DNA of 64,000 nucleotides from Mycobacterium sp. SMC-4 (GCF_025263265.1 NZ_CP079869.1:2604001-2668000); one strand, 5' to 3'; counted from the first letter of the stretch, positions 21,291 through 31,784 are shown. Translations and numbers: made by a program. The notes: generated by a model not told the origin, from the letters alone.

Positions 21291-21690
21291 CTCGCGCCGC
21301 ACCCCGACCCGCTACCTGGTAGGTGCCGGCGCCGGCGCCGCGACGCTGGGCGCTTTGGCCTACGTCGGTCTCGGCGATCCGCACAGCCCTGACTTCGTCT
21401 TCCCGCCCTGCCCGTTCAAAATGCTCACGGGTTGGAACTGCCCGGCGTGCGGCGGCCTGCGGATGACCCACGATGTGCTCCACGGTGACCTGGCCGCGGC
21501 ATTCGTCGACAACGCTTTCCTGCTCATCGGTCTTCCGCTGCTGGCGGTCTGGTTTGTGGCCCAGAAAAAGCGAGACAAACCACCGATGAGTTCGACCACT
21601 CTGACCGTGATTCTTGTCGCGACGGTGACATGGACCGTGGTGCGCAACTTACCCGGCTTCCCGCTGGTCCCCACCGTTCTCGACGGGTAG
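21280..21690 (+). CDS. DUF2752 membrane protein
   Basis: 136 residues from ATG 21280, overlapping the TM2 gene. Contains the DUF2752 signature FPPCPFKMLTGWNCPACGGLRMTHDVLHGD: cysteine pair CPACGG between membrane segments, possibly a metal or redox site. Three hydrophobic helices (about 15-32, 78-92, 108-122). Function of the family is not known. Confidence 0.85.
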   Translation: MGPDSRRTPTRYLVGAGAGAATLGALAYVGLGDPHSPDFVFPPCPFKMLTGWNCPACGGLRMTHDVLHGDLAAAFVDNAFLLIGLPLLAVWFVAQKKRDKPPMSSTTLTVILVATVTWTVVRNLPGFPLVPTVLDG

Positions 21691-21707
21691 CTGCGCACCT
21701 GCGCTGA

Positions 21708-21713
21708 TACACT
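21708..21713 (+). promoter_or_regulatory. Putative -10 element of gltBD
   Basis: TACACT, about 63 bases before ATG 21771, giving a predicted leader of roughly 50 bases that contains the hairpin at 21730-21757. Confidence 0.4.
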
Positions 21714-21729
21714 CGCCAAACGGGCCGGT

Positions 21730-21757
21730 GCAGTCCCTGAAGAACCTTCAGGACTGC
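21730..21757 (+). promoter_or_regulatory. Stem-loop in the gltB leader
   Basis: GCAGTCCCTGAAG (21730-21742) pairs with CTTCAGGACTGC (21746-21757), with a single bulged C and a three-base loop. The ribosome site GAGGAG (21758-21763) follows at once. A 12-base-pair stem next to the ribosome site could modulate translation; there is no U-tract, so it is not a plain terminator. Confidence 0.55.
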
Positions 21758-21770
21758 GAGGAGCCCGCTC

Positions 21771-24700
21771 ATGCTCTTTTCGGCGTTGCCGGAACCCCAG
21801 GGTCTGTACCACCCGGACAACGAGTCCGATTCGTGCGGCGTCGCGATGGTCGCCGACGTCAAAGGACGCCGGTCCCACGCCATCGTCGCCGATGGACTCA
21901 CCGCGCTTGAACACCTCGAACATCGCGGAGCCGCCGGATCGGAACCGACCAGCGGGGACGGATCAGGCATCCTCATCCAGCTTCCTGTCGAACTGCTGCG
22001 CGAGGTTGTCGACTTCGAACTGCCCGTCGCAGCTGTCGACGGAACCAATACCTTTGCCGCCGGAATCTGCTTTCTTCCACCCGACTCGGACAGTGCTACA
22101 GAGGCACGCGAACAGATACAGCGCATCGCCGATGAGGAAGGTCTGGAGATCCTGGGCTGGCGTGCGCTGCCGGTCGATCCCGCCGGAGCCGACGTCGGTG
22201 CCGGCGCGCGAGGATGCATGCCACACATGTCCCAGCTGTTTGTCACCGCATCCGACCATGACGGCACGCCTATCGGTGGACTGGCGCTCGACCGCCGCGT
22301 GTACCCGCTGCGTAAGCGAGCCGAACAGCACGGCGTGTACTTCCCGTCGCTGTCGAGTCGCACCATGGTCTACAAGGGCATGCTCACCACAATGCAGCTG
22401 CCGCAGTTTTTTCTGGACCTGACAGACGAGCGCTGCGTCAGTGCCATCGCGATCGTGCACAGCCGGTTCTCGACGAACACCTTTCCGTCCTGGCCGCTGG
22501 CTCACCCGTTTAGGTTTGTGGCCCACAACGGTGAGATCAACACGGTGCGCGGCAACCGCAACCGGATGCACGCCCGCGAAGCGATGTTGAACAGCCCCTT
22601 CATCCCCGGGGACCTCGGTCGATTGTCGCCGGTGTGCACGCCGGGGGCGTCGGACTCGGCTTGTTTCGACGAAGTCCTCGAACTTCTGCACCTCGGTGGA
22701 CGCAGCCTGCCGCACGCGGTCCTGATGATGATTCCCGAGGCGTGGGAGAACAATGCCGCCATGGACGCCCAAGAGCGGGCATTCTGGCAGTTTCATGCCT
22801 CGGTGATGGAGCCGTGGGACGGCCCTGCGTGCGTCACCTTCACCGACGGCACGTTGGTCGGAGCGGTACTGGACCGCAATGGGTTACGACCGGGTCGGTG
22901 GTGGCGGACCCTTGACGACCGGATCATCCTCGCCAGCGAGACCGGTGTTCTCGATGTACCGTCGGCGCAGATCGTGGCCAAAGGCAGATTGCAGCCGGGC
23001 AAGATGTTCCTGATCGACACCGATGCCGGACGCATCGTGCCCGACGACGAGATCAAAAGGGAGCTCGCCGAATCGGAGGCTTACGGTGAGTGGCTGCACG
23101 CCGGACTGCTGGATCTGAAGTCGCTGCCTGATCGAGCACGGGTGCAGCCCAACCACGAGTCGGTGGTGCGACGCCAGATCAGCTTCGGCTATACCGAAGA
23201 AGAGTTGCGGATCCTACTGGCCCCGATGGCTGCACTCGGTTCCGAACCGCTGGGCTCGATGGGCACCGACACCCCGACCGCTGTGCTGTCCCAGCGGTCG
23301 AAGCTGCTCTACGACTACTTCGTCGAGCTTTTCGCACAGGTCACCAATCCACCTCTGGACGCCATCCGCGAGGAGATCGTCACGTCGATGTCCCGTGTGA
23401 TGGGGCCAGAACAGAACCTGCTGGAACCCACCGCGGCGTCATGCCGGCAGATCGTACTTCGCTGGCCGGTGCTGGACAACGACGAACTGAACAAGATCGT
23501 CCACATCAACGACGACGGGGAGCATCCCGGGCTGCGTTCCACGGTGCTGCGCGCACTCTACGACGTCGAGCGAGGCGGCGAAGGTCTGGCCGACGCGCTC
23601 GAAGAGCTGCGCCTGCGTGCATGTGAGGCGATAGCCAAAGGGTCGCGCACGCTGGTCATCTCCGACCGAGACTCCGACCATCGGAAGGCCCCGATTCCGT
23701 CGCTGCTGGCGGTATCGGCGGTGCATCACCACCTGGTGCGAACCAAACAGCGCACCAGCGTCGGTCTCGTCGTCGAGAGCGGCGACGCGCGCGAAGTACA
23801 CCACATTGCCATGCTCATCGGTTTCGGCGCCGCCGCGGTGAACCCATACCTGGCCTTCGAGTCGATCGAGGACCTGATCCGTGAGGGCGAGCTCACCGGC
23901 GTGGAACCTGCTGCGGCGGTGCGTAATTACCTCAAGGCCCTCGGGAAGGGCGTGATGAAGGTGATGAGCAAGATGGGCATCTCCACCGTCGCTTCCTACA
24001 CCGCAGCACAGGCATTCGAGGCGATCGGCATCGACAAGGACGTCATCGACGAGTACTTCACCGGTACCCCGACACAACTGGGCGGAATCGGTCTGGAGGT
24101 GATCGCCGAGGAGGTCAAACTTCGTCATCGCCGCGCCTACCCGGAGAACCCCACCGAACGGGTGCACCGCCGCCTCGAGGTCGGGGGAGAGTACGCCTAT
24201 CGGCGAGAGGGTGAACTGCACCTCTTCACCCCCGAAGTCGTGTTCCTGCTGCAGCATTCCACCCGCACCGGACGGTACGAGGTGTTCGAGAAGTACTCCG
24301 ATGAGGTCAACCGGCTGGCCCGCGAGGGTGGCGCACTTCGTGGCCTGTTCACCTTCCGCACCGATCTGCGCCCGTCGGTGCCCGTGGACGAAGTGGAACC
24401 GGTGGAGTCCATCCTCACCCGGTTCAACACCGGTGCGATGAGCTACGGGTCCATTTCGGCGGAGGCCCACGAGACGATGGCGATCGCGATGAACAACATC
24501 GGTGGTCGATCCAACTCCGGGGAGGGCGGCGAAGATGTCGACCGGCTCTATGACCCGGTTCGGCGCAGCGCCGTCAAGCAAGTCGCCTCCGGCAGGTTCG
24601 GGGTCACCAGCGACTACCTGGTCAATGCCTCAGATATCCAGATCAAGATGGCCCAAGGCGCCAAACCTGGTGAAGGCGGACAGCTTCCGGGATACAAGGT

Positions 24701-26327
24701 GTATCCCAACATCGCCCAGACCCGGCATTCCACTCCGGGGGTGGGGCTGATCTCCCCTCCGCCGCACCACGACATCTACTCGATCGAGGACCTCGCCCAG
24801 CTGATCCACGACCTGAAGAACGCCAACTCCGACGCCCGCATCCATGTCAAGCTCGTCAGCTCGGTCGGCGTCGGGACGGTCGCTGCGGGGGTGTCCAAAG
24901 CCCACGCCGACGTGGTGCTGATCTCGGGCTATGACGGCGGGACCGGGGCCGCACCACTGACCAGCCTCAAACATGCCGGCGCACCATGGGAGATCGGGCT
25001 CGCCGATACGCAGCAGACATTGATACTCAATGGGCTGCGCGATCGCATCACCGTCCAGTGCGACGGTGGTATGCGCACGGCACGGGACGTGATGGTCGCC
25101 ATGCTGCTCGGCGCCGAGGAATACGGGTTCGCCACTGCTCCATTGGTCGTCTCCGGCTGCATCATGATGCGGGTGTGTCACCTCGACACCTGCCCGGTGG
25201 GCGTGGCAACCCAGAACCCGGAACTTCGCGACCGCTTCAACGGCAAACCCGAGTTCGTCGAGAACTTCTTCCGCTTCGTTGCCGAGGACATTCGAAAGTA
25301 TCTGGCCGAGCTGGGTTTCCGCAGCATCGACGAAGCAGTCGGGCATGCCGAGGTGCTCGACACCGCCACAGGGGTCGCGCACTGGAAGAGTGCCGGTCTG
25401 GACCTGACACCGATCTTTGCGGTGCCGAGCGCAGGTGACGATACCGAGCCCACCGTGCGCCGACGGGTGCGCGCACAGGACCACGCCCTCGACGAGGCAT
25501 TGGACCAAACGCTGGTTCAGCTCGCCGAAGGCGCCCTGGAAGACGCCCACCCGGTGCGCCTCGAGCTGCCGGTGCGCAACGTCAACCGTACGGTCGGCAC
25601 GCTCCTGGGCAGTGAGGTCACCCGGCGCTACGGGGCCCAAGGACTGCCCGAGGGCACCATCCACGTCACGTTGACCGGTTCGGCGGGGCAGTCGATCGGC
25701 GCGTTCTTGCCGCCCGGGATCACTCTGGAGCTGATCGGGGATGCCAACGACTATGTCGGCAAGGGACTTTCGGGTGGCAGGGTGATCGTCAAGCCGCAGG
25801 ATGATGTGCTGTTCGTACCCGAGGACAACGTCATCGCCGGCAACACATTGCTCTACGGCGCGACATCGGGTGCGGTCTATCTCCGCGGTCGGGTGGGTGA
25901 GCGGTTCGCTGCCCGCAACTCCGGAGCGTTGGCTGTCGTCGAAGGTGTCGGTGACCATGCCTGCGAATACATGACCGGTGGGCGTGTGGTGGTGCTGGGC
26001 CGAGTCGGGCGCAACATGGCGGCGGGCATGTCCGGCGGCATCGCCTTCGTGCTCGGGCTGGACCCCCGCCGGGTCAACACCGATATGGTGGAGCTGCAAC
26101 GGCTCGAACCCGAGGACCTGTCGTGGCTGCACGACGTGGTCGCCGACCACGTGCGCTACACAGGCAGCACCGTGGCCGCCTCGATCCTGTCGGACTGGCC
26201 ACGCCGCAGTGCACAGTTCACCAAGGTGATGCCGCGCGACTACCAGCGCGTACTGCACGCCACCCGGATGGCCAAAGCCGAGGGTCGCGATGTGGATACC
26301 GCCATCATGGAGGCCAGCCGTGGCTGA
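21771..26327 (+). CDS. gltB: Glutamate synthase (NADPH) large subunit
   Basis: 1518 residues from ATG 21771. Makes glutamate from glutamine and 2-oxoglutarate. The N-terminal 21 residues are a propeptide; Cys22 (DSCGVAM) becomes the Ntn glutaminase nucleophile. FMN/2-oxoglutarate synthase domain follows ([28 protein letters not shown]). 3Fe-4S cysteines are Cys1130, Cys1136 and Cys1141 ([12 protein letters not shown]). The C-terminal GXGXG beta-helix runs from about 1280 to 1440 ([22 protein letters not shown]). Overlaps gltD. Confidence 0.98.
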   Translation: MLFSALPEPQGLYHPDNESDSCGVAMVADVKGRRSHAIVADGLTALEHLEHRGAAGSEPTSGDGSGILIQLPVELLREVVDFELPVAAVDGTNTFAAGICFLPPDSDSATEAREQIQRIADEEGLEILGWRALPVDPAGADVGAGARGCMPHMSQLFVTASDHDGTPIGGLALDRRVYPLRKRAEQHGVYFPSLSSRTMVYKGMLTTMQLPQFFLDLTDERCVSAIAIVHSRFSTNTFPSWPLAHPFRFVAHNGEINTVRGNRNRMHAREAMLNSPFIPGDLGRLSPVCTPGASDSACFDEVLELLHLGGRSLPHAVLMMIPEAWENNAAMDAQERAFWQFHASVMEPWDGPACVTFTDGTLVGAVLDRNGLRPGRWWRTLDDRIILASETGVLDVPSAQIVAKGRLQPGKMFLIDTDAGRIVPDDEIKRELAESEAYGEWLHAGLLDLKSLPDRARVQPNHESVVRRQISFGYTEEELRILLAPMAALGSEPLGSMGTDTPTAVLSQRSKLLYDYFVELFAQVTNPPLDAIREEIVTSMSRVMGPEQNLLEPTAASCRQIVLRWPVLDNDELNKIVHINDDGEHPGLRSTVLRALYDVERGGEGLADALEELRLRACEAIAKGSRTLVISDRDSDHRKAPIPSLLAVSAVHHHLVRTKQRTSVGLVVESGDAREVHHIAMLIGFGAAAVNPYLAFESIEDLIREGELTGVEPAAAVRNYLKALGKGVMKVMSKMGISTVASYTAAQAFEAIGIDKDVIDEYFTGTPTQLGGIGLEVIAEEVKLRHRRAYPENPTERVHRRLEVGGEYAYRREGELHLFTPEVVFLLQHSTRTGRYEVFEKYSDEVNRLAREGGALRGLFTFRTDLRPSVPVDEVEPVESILTRFNTGAMSYGSISAEAHETMAIAMNNIGGRSNSGEGGEDVDRLYDPVRRSAVKQVASGRFGVTSDYLVNASDIQIKMAQGAKPGEGGQLPGYKVYPNIAQTRHSTPGVGLISPPPHHDIYSIEDLAQLIHDLKNANSDARIHVKLVSSVGVGTVAAGVSKAHADVVLISGYDGGTGAAPLTSLKHAGAPWEIGLADTQQTLILNGLRDRITVQCDGGMRTARDVMVAMLLGAEEYGFATAPLVVSGCIMMRVCHLDTCPVGVATQNPELRDRFNGKPEFVENFFRFVAEDIRKYLAELGFRSIDEAVGHAEVLDTATGVAHWKSAGLDLTPIFAVPSAGDDTEPTVRRRVRAQDHALDEALDQTLVQLAEGALEDAHPVRLELPVRNVNRTVGTLLGSEVTRRYGAQGLPEGTIHVTLTGSAGQSIGAFLPPGITLELIGDANDYVGKGLSGGRVIVKPQDDVLFVPEDNVIAGNTLLYGATSGAVYLRGRVGERFAARNSGALAVVEGVGDHACEYMTGGRVVVLGRVGRNMAAGMSGGIAFVLGLDPRRVNTDMVELQRLEPEDLSWLHDVVADHVRYTGSTVAASILSDWPRRSAQFTKVMPRDYQRVLHATRMAKAEGRDVDTAIMEASRG

Positions 26328-27828
26328 CCCGTACGGATTTCTCGAGGTCGGTAAGGCCGACGCGCCCAAACGACCGGTCGACGAACGCGTCGGCGACTGG
26401 CGGGAGGTGTATGAACGCCAGAACCCGCACGAGCGCGCCGGCGAGGTGTCTCAGCAGGCCCGCCGCTGCATGGACTGCGGGATCCCGTTCTGCCACTCCG
26501 GGTCAGCGGGCTGCCCGCTGGGCAATCTCATTCCGGAGTGGAACGACCTGGTCCGCCGCGGACGGTGGGACGCTGCCAGCGATCGGCTGCACGCGACCAA
26601 CAACTTCCCGGAGTTCACCGGCCGGCTCTGCCCCGCACCGTGTGAAGCGGCCTGCGTGCTGTCGATCGCCGAGGAGCAGACCGGCGGCAGCGTGACCATC
26701 AAGCGCATCGAACAGACCATCGCCGATCAGGCCTGGATGGACGGCCTCGTCGAGCCCCAGACGGCGGCCATCGCCACCGGCAAGCGGGTCGCGGTGGTGG
26801 GGTCCGGTCCGGCGGGTCTGGCCGCTGCCCAACAGCTCACCCGGGCCGGCCACGACGTCACCGTCTATGAGCGCGACGACCGTATCGGCGGCCTGATGCG
26901 CTACGGCATCCCCGAGTACAAGCTGGAGAAGTCCACCCTCAACCAACGACTGGCCCAGATGCGTGCCGAGGGGACACGGTTTGTCACCGATTGCGAGGTC
27001 GGGGTGGACGTCAGCGTCGACCATCTGCAGGCGCAGTATGACGCTGTGGTCCTTGCCGTCGGCGCGCTGAAGGCACGTGATGCCGAAAGCGAAGGTCGTC
27101 ACCTCGACGGTGTGCACCTGGCGATGGAACATCTAGTCCCGGCCAACAAAGAATGTGAAGGTGACGGTCCCAGCCCGATCAGCGCGGCCGGCAAGCACGT
27201 GGTCATCATCGGCGGCGGCGACACCGGCGCCGACTGTCTGGGCACCGCGCACCGGCAGGGGGCGCGTTCGGTCACCCAACTGGACTACAACCCCGAGCCG
27301 CCCCAGCGCCGTGACGACTCCCGTTCCCCGTGGCCGACCTGGCCGATCGTGATGCACACCCGGCTGTCCCCGGCGCACGCCGAGGGCGGCGATCGCCGCT
27401 ACGAGGTCGCCGTCCAACGGTTCGTCGGCGATGAGCACGGCCGCGTGCGGGCCGTCGAGATTGCCGAAGTGCGCGTCGAACGTGACGAGCATGGCCGGCG
27501 CCGCATCACCCCGGTCGGTCAACCGATGCAACTGCCCTGTGAATTGGCCTTGTTGGCAATTGGTTTCGAGGGTGTGGAGCAGATGCCACTTCTCGATGAC
27601 CTCGGTGTCCGGGTCAGCCCGCGCGGAACGGTGCAGTGCGGTCAGGACTGGCAGACTTCTGTCTCGGGCGTGTTCGTGTGCGGTGACGCGCAGCGCGGCG
27701 CGTCGCTGATCGTCTGGGCGATCGCCGAAGGCCGCAGCGCCGCGCACGCCGTGGATGCCTACCTGATGGGCGATTCTGATCTACCGTCTCCGGTCCGGCC
27801 GGGTGCACTACCGCTGACCGCCGTCTGA
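26320..27828 (+). CDS. gltD: Glutamate synthase small subunit
   Basis: 502 residues from GTG 26320, overlapping the gltB stop by 8 bases. Moves electrons from NADPH through FAD and 4Fe-4S centres to Glt[23 protein letters not shown] and [12 protein letters not shown] provide the iron-sulfur cysteines; [17 protein letters not shown] binds FAD and [13 protein letters not shown] binds NADPH; the C-terminal [10 protein letters not shown] closes the FAD site. In M. tuberculosis gltBD is elsewhere, so the placement here beside pyk is a fast-grower arrangement as I remember it. Confidence 0.97.
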   Translation: MADPYGFLEVGKADAPKRPVDERVGDWREVYERQNPHERAGEVSQQARRCMDCGIPFCHSGSAGCPLGNLIPEWNDLVRRGRWDAASDRLHATNNFPEFTGRLCPAPCEAACVLSIAEEQTGGSVTIKRIEQTIADQAWMDGLVEPQTAAIATGKRVAVVGSGPAGLAAAQQLTRAGHDVTVYERDDRIGGLMRYGIPEYKLEKSTLNQRLAQMRAEGTRFVTDCEVGVDVSVDHLQAQYDAVVLAVGALKARDAESEGRHLDGVHLAMEHLVPANKECEGDGPSPISAAGKHVVIIGGGDTGADCLGTAHRQGARSVTQLDYNPEPPQRRDDSRSPWPTWPIVMHTRLSPAHAEGGDRRYEVAVQRFVGDEHGRVRAVEIAEVRVERDEHGRRRITPVGQPMQLPCELALLAIGFEGVEQMPLLDDLGVRVSPRGTVQCGQDWQTSVSGVFVCGDAQRGASLIVWAIAEGRSAAHAVDAYLMGDSDLPSPVRPGALPLTAV

Positions 27829-27841
27829 ATCGATACACGAC

Positions 27842-27847
27842 TATGCT
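27842..27847 (+). promoter_or_regulatory. -10 element of pyk (leaderless)
   Basis: TATGCT, 8 bases before GTG 27856. No Shine-Dalgarno lies between. Confidence 0.5.
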
Positions 27848-27855
27848 CAAGTCCC

Positions 27856-29274
27856 GTGAATAGACGCGGAAAGATCGTCTGTACGCTCGGCCCCGCGACA
27901 GCCTCCGAGGAGGCTGTCCGCAGGCTCGTGGAGTGCGGGATGGACGTGGCCCGGCTCAACTTCAGCCACGGTGACTACCCGGATCACGAAGCCAACTACA
28001 AGAGGGTCCGGGCCGCCTCGGATGCCACCGGACGCGCTGTCGGAATCCTCGCTGACCTGCAGGGACCCAAAATACGGCTGGGCCGCTTCGCTGACGGGCC
28101 AACCTTCTGGGACGCCGGCGAAACGGTGCGGATCACCGTCGAGGATTGTGAGGGTGATCACGACCGGGTGTCGACTACCTACAAGCGACTGGCCGAGGAC
28201 GCCAAACCCGGTGATCGGGTTCTGGTCGACGACGGCAACATCGGTCTGGTCGTCGATCACATCGAGGGCAACGACGTGGTGTGCACCGTCACCGAGGGTG
28301 GCAAGGTCAGCAACAACAAGGGCATGTCGCTGCCGGGCATGAACGTCTCGGCACCCGCGCTGTCGGAGAAAGACATCGAGGACCTCGAGTTCGCGGTTCG
28401 TCTGGGCGTGGACCTGGTCGCGCTGTCGTTCGTGCGGTCGCCCGCCGATGTCGAACTCGTCCACGAGGTGATGGACCGCGTGGGCCGCCGGGTACCGGTG
28501 ATCGCGAAACTGGAGAAACCTGAGGCCATCGACAACCTGGAGGCCATCGTGTTGGCCTTCGACGCGATCATGGTCGCCCGCGGTGATCTCGGTGTGGAGC
28601 TCCCGCTCGAAGAGGTGCCGCTGGTGCAGAAGCGGGCCATCCAGATGGCAAGGGAGAACGCGAAACCGGTGATCGTGGCGACCCAGATGCTGGAGTCGAT
28701 GATCGAGAACTCCCGACCAACCCGCGCCGAGGCCTCCGACGTCGCCAACGCGGTGCTCGACGGCGCCGACGCGGTCATGCTCTCCGGGGAGACGTCGGTG
28801 GGCAAGTATCCGTTCGAGACGGTCAAGACGATGGCGCGCATCATCTCGGCTGTTGAAGAAAACTCCGTGGCCGCGCCGCCGTTGACCCATGTACCGCGCA
28901 CCAAGCGCGGGGTCATCTCCTACGCCGCCCGCGATATCGGCGAACGACTCGACGCCAAGGCGTTGGTGGCCTTTACCCAATCCGGGGACACGGTGCGCCG
29001 CCTGGCCCGGCTGCACACCCCGCTGCCGGTTCTGGCGTTCACCGCGCTACCGGAGATTCGCAGCCAGCTTGCGCTGACCTGGGGCACCGAGACCTTCATC
29101 GTGTCGCACATCGACACCACCGACGGCATGATCCGCCAGGTCGATCAGTCGATGCTGGAGATGGGCCGTTATAAGCGTGGCGACCTGGTGGTCATCGTCG
29201 CGGGCGCTCCGCCGGGCACAGTAGGCTCCACGAATCTGATTCACGTACACCGAATCGGAGAGGATGACGTCTAG
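27856..29274 (+). CDS. pyk: Pyruvate kinase
   Basis: 472 residues from GTG 27856. Transfers phosphate from phosphoenolpyruvate to ADP. KIVCTLGPAT and LNFSHGD at the N-terminus, VDDGNIGL (B domain), VIAKLEKPEAIDNL (catalytic Lys), MVARGDLGVELP and ATQMLESMI are all present; the C-terminal domain (about 350-472) is complete. The stop codon TAG (29272-29274) is part of the target duplication of the IS element inserted right behind it, so the protein is intact. Confidence 0.98.
   Translation: MNRRGKIVCTLGPATASEEAVRRLVECGMDVARLNFSHGDYPDHEANYKRVRAASDATGRAVGILADLQGPKIRLGRFADGPTFWDAGETVRITVEDCEGDHDRVSTTYKRLAEDAKPGDRVLVDDGNIGLVVDHIEGNDVVCTVTEGGKVSNNKGMSLPGMNVSAPALSEKDIEDLEFAVRLGVDLVALSFVRSPADVELVHEVMDRVGRRVPVIAKLEKPEAIDNLEAIVLAFDAIMVARGDLGVELPLEEVPLVQKRAIQMARENAKPVIVATQMLESMIENSRPTRAEASDVANAVLDGADAVMLSGETSVGKYPFETVKTMARIISAVEENSVAAPPLTHVPRTKRGVISYAARDIGERLDAKALVAFTQSGDTVRRLARLHTPLPVLAFTALPEIRSQLALTWGTETFIVSHIDTTDGMIRQVDQSMLEMGRYKRGDLVVIVAGAPPGTVGSTNLIHVHRIGEDDV
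29270..29274. repeat. Target-site duplication, left copy (TCTAG)
   Basis: TCTAG immediately before the IS; repeated at 30388-30392. It includes the pyk stop codon. IS481-type elements are known to prefer NCTAGN targets. Confidence 0.75.
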
Positions 29275-29275
29275 G

Positions 29276-29295
29276 TGTACTGCCCAGGCAGGTTG
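29276..29295 (+). repeat. Left terminal inverted repeat of the IS
   Basis: TGTACTGCCCAGGCAGGTTG, identical to the complement of 30368-30387. Confidence 0.9.
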
Positions 29296-29399
29296 GTTGA
29301 GAAAGTGTGACGACGCGCTATAGCGATCGTTGATCGGCGAAGGTCTCCTGTCGTGGAGTGGAGCTGCTACCACTTCACTTCAACGAACAGGAGACCTTC

Positions 29400-30392
29400 G
29401 TGGTCCACGCTAACGCTGTTCTGACTCCGCGCGGGCGCTTGATGCTCGCTCGTCTGATCGTCGACGAGGGCTGGCCGATCGTTCGGGCCGCCGAGCACTT
29501 CCACGTGTCCTGGCCGACGGCCAAACGCTGGGCGGTCCGTTATCTGGAAATGGGTCCGGCGGGCATGGCAGATCGATCCAGCCGGCCCCATCACTGCCCC
29601 CATCGCACACCTTCGGCAATTGTGCGCAAGATCGTTGAGCTGCGATGGAGACATCGGCTCTCACCGCTGGCGATCGCGTCGCGACTGTCGATGGCCGCGT
29701 CTACCGTGCATGCCGTACTGGTGCGGTGCCGCCTGAACCATCTGTCACACGTCGATATTCGCACCGGCGAGATGATCCGTCGGTACGAACATGGCCAGCC
29801 CGGCGCAATGATTCACGTTGATGTCAAGAAGCTCGGCAACATCCCCTTCGGCGGCGGATGGCGCTTCGTCGGTCGCGCGCAAGGCGGGAAGAATCGACGC
29901 CTAACCCCGGGCAAGGCTCGCAGCAAGTACCACCACGAGCTGATCGGACATGCATTCGTGCACACCGTGATCGACGATCACTCACGGGTTGCTTACGCCG
30001 AGATTCACGACGATGAAACGGCCACTACAGCCGCCGCGGTATTACGACGCGCCGTGGGGTGGTTCGCCGCTCGCGGAGTCACGGTCAGTCGAGTGCTCTC
30101 CGACAATGGTGGCTGCTACCGCTCCTTCGTCTGGCGCGATACCTGCGCCGAGCTGCAGATCAAACACGTCCGCACTCGGCCCTACCGGCCGCAGACCAAC
30201 GGCAAGATCGAGAGATTTCACCGCACGATGGCCAACGAATGGGCGTTTGCCCGCCACTACCGCGACGAACGCACCCGTCGCTCAGCACTGCCAGGCTGGC
30301 TACACACCTACAATCACCATCGGCAACACTCGGCGATCGGCAAGGTCCCACCCATCACCCGATTGATCAACCTGCCTGGGCAGTACATCTAG
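29400..30392 (+). CDS. IS481-family transposase
   Basis: 330 residues from GTG 29400, with AGGAGA 5 bases upstream. N-terminal helix-turn-helix (VRAAEHFHVSWPTAKRW) and a second HTH-like segment (SPLAIASRLSMAASTVH), then an rve/DDE catalytic core with Asp141 (HVDVK), Asp235 (SDNG) and Glu271 (KIERFHRT); 35 residues separate the last two, the standard DDE spacing. The frame runs through the right inverted repeat, and its TAG stop (30390-30392) lies outside the element, in the duplicated target. Confidence 0.93.
   Translation: MVHANAVLTPRGRLMLARLIVDEGWPIVRAAEHFHVSWPTAKRWAVRYLEMGPAGMADRSSRPHHCPHRTPSAIVRKIVELRWRHRLSPLAIASRLSMAASTVHAVLVRCRLNHLSHVDIRTGEMIRRYEHGQPGAMIHVDVKKLGNIPFGGGWRFVGRAQGGKNRRLTPGKARSKYHHELIGHAFVHTVIDDHSRVAYAEIHDDETATTAAAVLRRAVGWFAARGVTVSRVLSDNGGCYRSFVWRDTCAELQIKHVRTRPYRPQTNGKIERFHRTMANEWAFARHYRDERTRRSALPGWLHTYNHHRQHSAIGKVPPITRLINLPGQYI
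30368..30387 (-). repeat. Right terminal inverted repeat of the IS
   Basis: Complement reads TGTACTGCCCAGGCAGGTTG, a perfect match to 29276-29295. It also encodes the last residues of the transposase (NLPGQYI). Confidence 0.9.
30388..30392. repeat. Target-site duplication, right copy (TCTAG)
   Basis: TCTAG directly after the IS, matching 29270-29274. Its TAG is the stop codon of the transposase. Confidence 0.75.
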
Positions 30393-30421
30393 CGGCGGGC
30401 GCCGCAAAGAGGAGGTTGGTG

Positions 30422-31321
30422 GTGTCGGAGGCCGGGTCGCCCCGCAGTGACTTCGACGAACTACTGGCGATCCTGGATCTCGAGCAGCGCGACGAGGACG
30501 TTTACCTCGGCGGGCACCCGAGCAAGAACCCTGTTCGAACCTTCGGTGGCCAGATGATGGCCCAGGCGTTCGTCGCGGCCAGCCGCAGCCTGAGCCACCC
30601 GGTGGCTCCCAGCGCGATGTCGGTGCATTTCATCGCCGGCGGCGACCCACAGTTCGACCTGGAGTTTCATGTGGTGCGCCTGCGCGACGAGCGACGGTTC
30701 GCCAACCGACGTGTCGATGTCATGCAGGGTGGGCAGCTGCTCACCACGGCCATGGTGTCCTACCTGACCGGAGGGCGTGGACTCGAACACGGCGTCGGCG
30801 CGCCGGCTACCGCCGACCCCGAGACACTGCCGCCGATCGACGACCTGCTCACCGGCTACGAAGAAGTGGTCCCGCACTTCGTCGACGCGTTGCGTCCCAT
30901 CGAGTGGCGCTACGCCAACGACCCGGCGTGGATCATGCGAGACAAGGGCGAGAGTCTCGACCACAACCGGGTGTGGATGAAGGCCCAGGGTGTCATGCCC
31001 GACGACCCGGTGCTGCACGCCGCCGCGATGGTCTATTCATCGGACACCACGGTCTTGGACTCGATCATCACCACACACGGGTTGTCGTGGGGCCATGACC
31101 GCATCTTCGCGGTCAGCGCAAACCACTCCGTGTGGTTCCACCGGCCGGTGCATTTCGACCAGTGGGTGCTCTACGCCACGGCGTCGCCGGTGGCCGCAGA
31201 ATCCCGCGGACTCGGCGGCGGGCACTTCTTCGACCAGCAAGGTCAGCTGCTCGCCACGGTCGTACAGGAGGGGATAGTCAAGTACTTCCCGAATCGGGCT
31301 ACGGGTTCGGCGTCATCGTGA
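30422..31321 (+). CDS. tesB: Acyl-CoA thioesterase II (TesB type)
   Basis: 299 residues from GTG 30422, with AGAGGAGG 6 bases upstream (a GTG at 30419 is too close to it). Cleaves acyl-CoA to free acid and CoA. Double hot-dog fold: HPSKNPVRTFGGQMMAQAFVAASR in the first half and MVYSSDTTVLDSIITTHGL..ANHSVWFHRP in the second, with the catalytic Asp in SSDTT. The open frame continues upstream into the IS, but that part is not coding. Presumably co-transcribed with pyk before the IS entered. Confidence 0.95.
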   Translation: MSEAGSPRSDFDELLAILDLEQRDEDVYLGGHPSKNPVRTFGGQMMAQAFVAASRSLSHPVAPSAMSVHFIAGGDPQFDLEFHVVRLRDERRFANRRVDVMQGGQLLTTAMVSYLTGGRGLEHGVGAPATADPETLPPIDDLLTGYEEVVPHFVDALRPIEWRYANDPAWIMRDKGESLDHNRVWMKAQGVMPDDPVLHAAAMVYSSDTTVLDSIITTHGLSWGHDRIFAVSANHSVWFHRPVHFDQWVLYATASPVAAESRGLGGGHFFDQQGQLLATVVQEGIVKYFPNRATGSASS

Positions 31322-31784
31322 TCGAGAACTTTTCCTCGACGCGCTGACTGAATTCGTCTGCGCACCGCTGCGCCGCCTCGGAGTCGGCGCCGGCTCGGCT
31401 CAGACAATCGACGTAATCAGTGCCGCCGACCTGGTTGAACAGCCCGATGTAGATCGGAATGAACACCAGGGCCGCCACGATCGCCACGATCCCCAAGACG
31501 ACGCCGGCAATCGCCACGCCACCGTTGGTGGCCTCACCGCGCTTGACCCGGCCGCGAGCGACAAACCCGATGATCACCGCGCACAGGCCCAAGATGATGC
31601 CACCGGCGACAGTCCAGCACAGCACCAGACCCACGATCGCGAGCACCAGCGCCGCGATGCCCAGCCCGTTCTTCGGTGCGACCGGCATCGGTGGTGGATA
31701 GCCCCCGTACTGCATCGGCGGTGGCGGTGGATAGCCCCCCGGGGTCGGCCCGTAATGCGGTGGTGGCGGCGGCGGTTCGCTCAT
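31299..31784 (-). CDS. DUF4190 membrane protein with proline-rich N-terminus
   Basis: 161 residues from ATG 31784, overlapping the cydC stop (ATGA), so translationally coupled to the cytochrome bd assembly genes. Residues 1-36 are Pro/Gly/Tyr-rich ([10 protein letters not shown]). Two membrane helices follow (about 42-70 and 86-115) with [20 protein letters not shown] between them, the DUF4190 signature. The C-terminal 40 residues have two cysteines (DCLSRAG, QRCADEF) and are probably outside the membrane. Tail overlaps tesB by 23 bases. Function unknown. Confidence 0.85.
   Translation of the reverse strand: MSEPPPPPPHYGPTPGGYPPPPPMQYGGYPPPMPVAPKNGLGIAALVLAIVGLVLCWTVAGGIILGLCAVIIGFVARGRVKRGEATNGGVAIAGVVLGIVAIVAALVFIPIYIGLFNQVGGTDYVDCLSRAGADSEAAQRCADEFSQRVEEKFSITMTPNP

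Larger units (their letters stand above)
29275..30387 (+). mobile_element. IS481-family insertion sequence, intact
   Basis: 1,113 bases with perfect 20-base terminal inverted repeats (29276-29295, TGTACTGCCCAGGCAGGTTG, and its complement at 30368-30387), one transposase gene filling most of the length and a 5-base target duplication TCTAG. The ends, transposase and duplication are undamaged, so insertion looks recent. It separates pyk from tesB and disrupts neither. Confidence 0.92.

Noticed and set aside
21730..21757. gltB leader hairpin as a known glutamine riboswitch or a terminator
   Set aside because: No U-tract for termination and no match that I can see to the glnA-type or downstream-peptide motifs; kept only as an unassigned stem-loop.
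24630..26369. 579-codon minus-strand frame opposite gltB and a 380-codon one at 23439-24581
   Set aside because: Antisense frames opposite a strongly conserved gene; His/Arg/Gly-rich and without motifs, as expected from codon bias in GC-rich DNA.
30059..30421. In-frame extension of tesB into the IS element
   Set aside because: Reads the transposase gene out of frame; the tesB ribosome site and family start are at 30408-30422.
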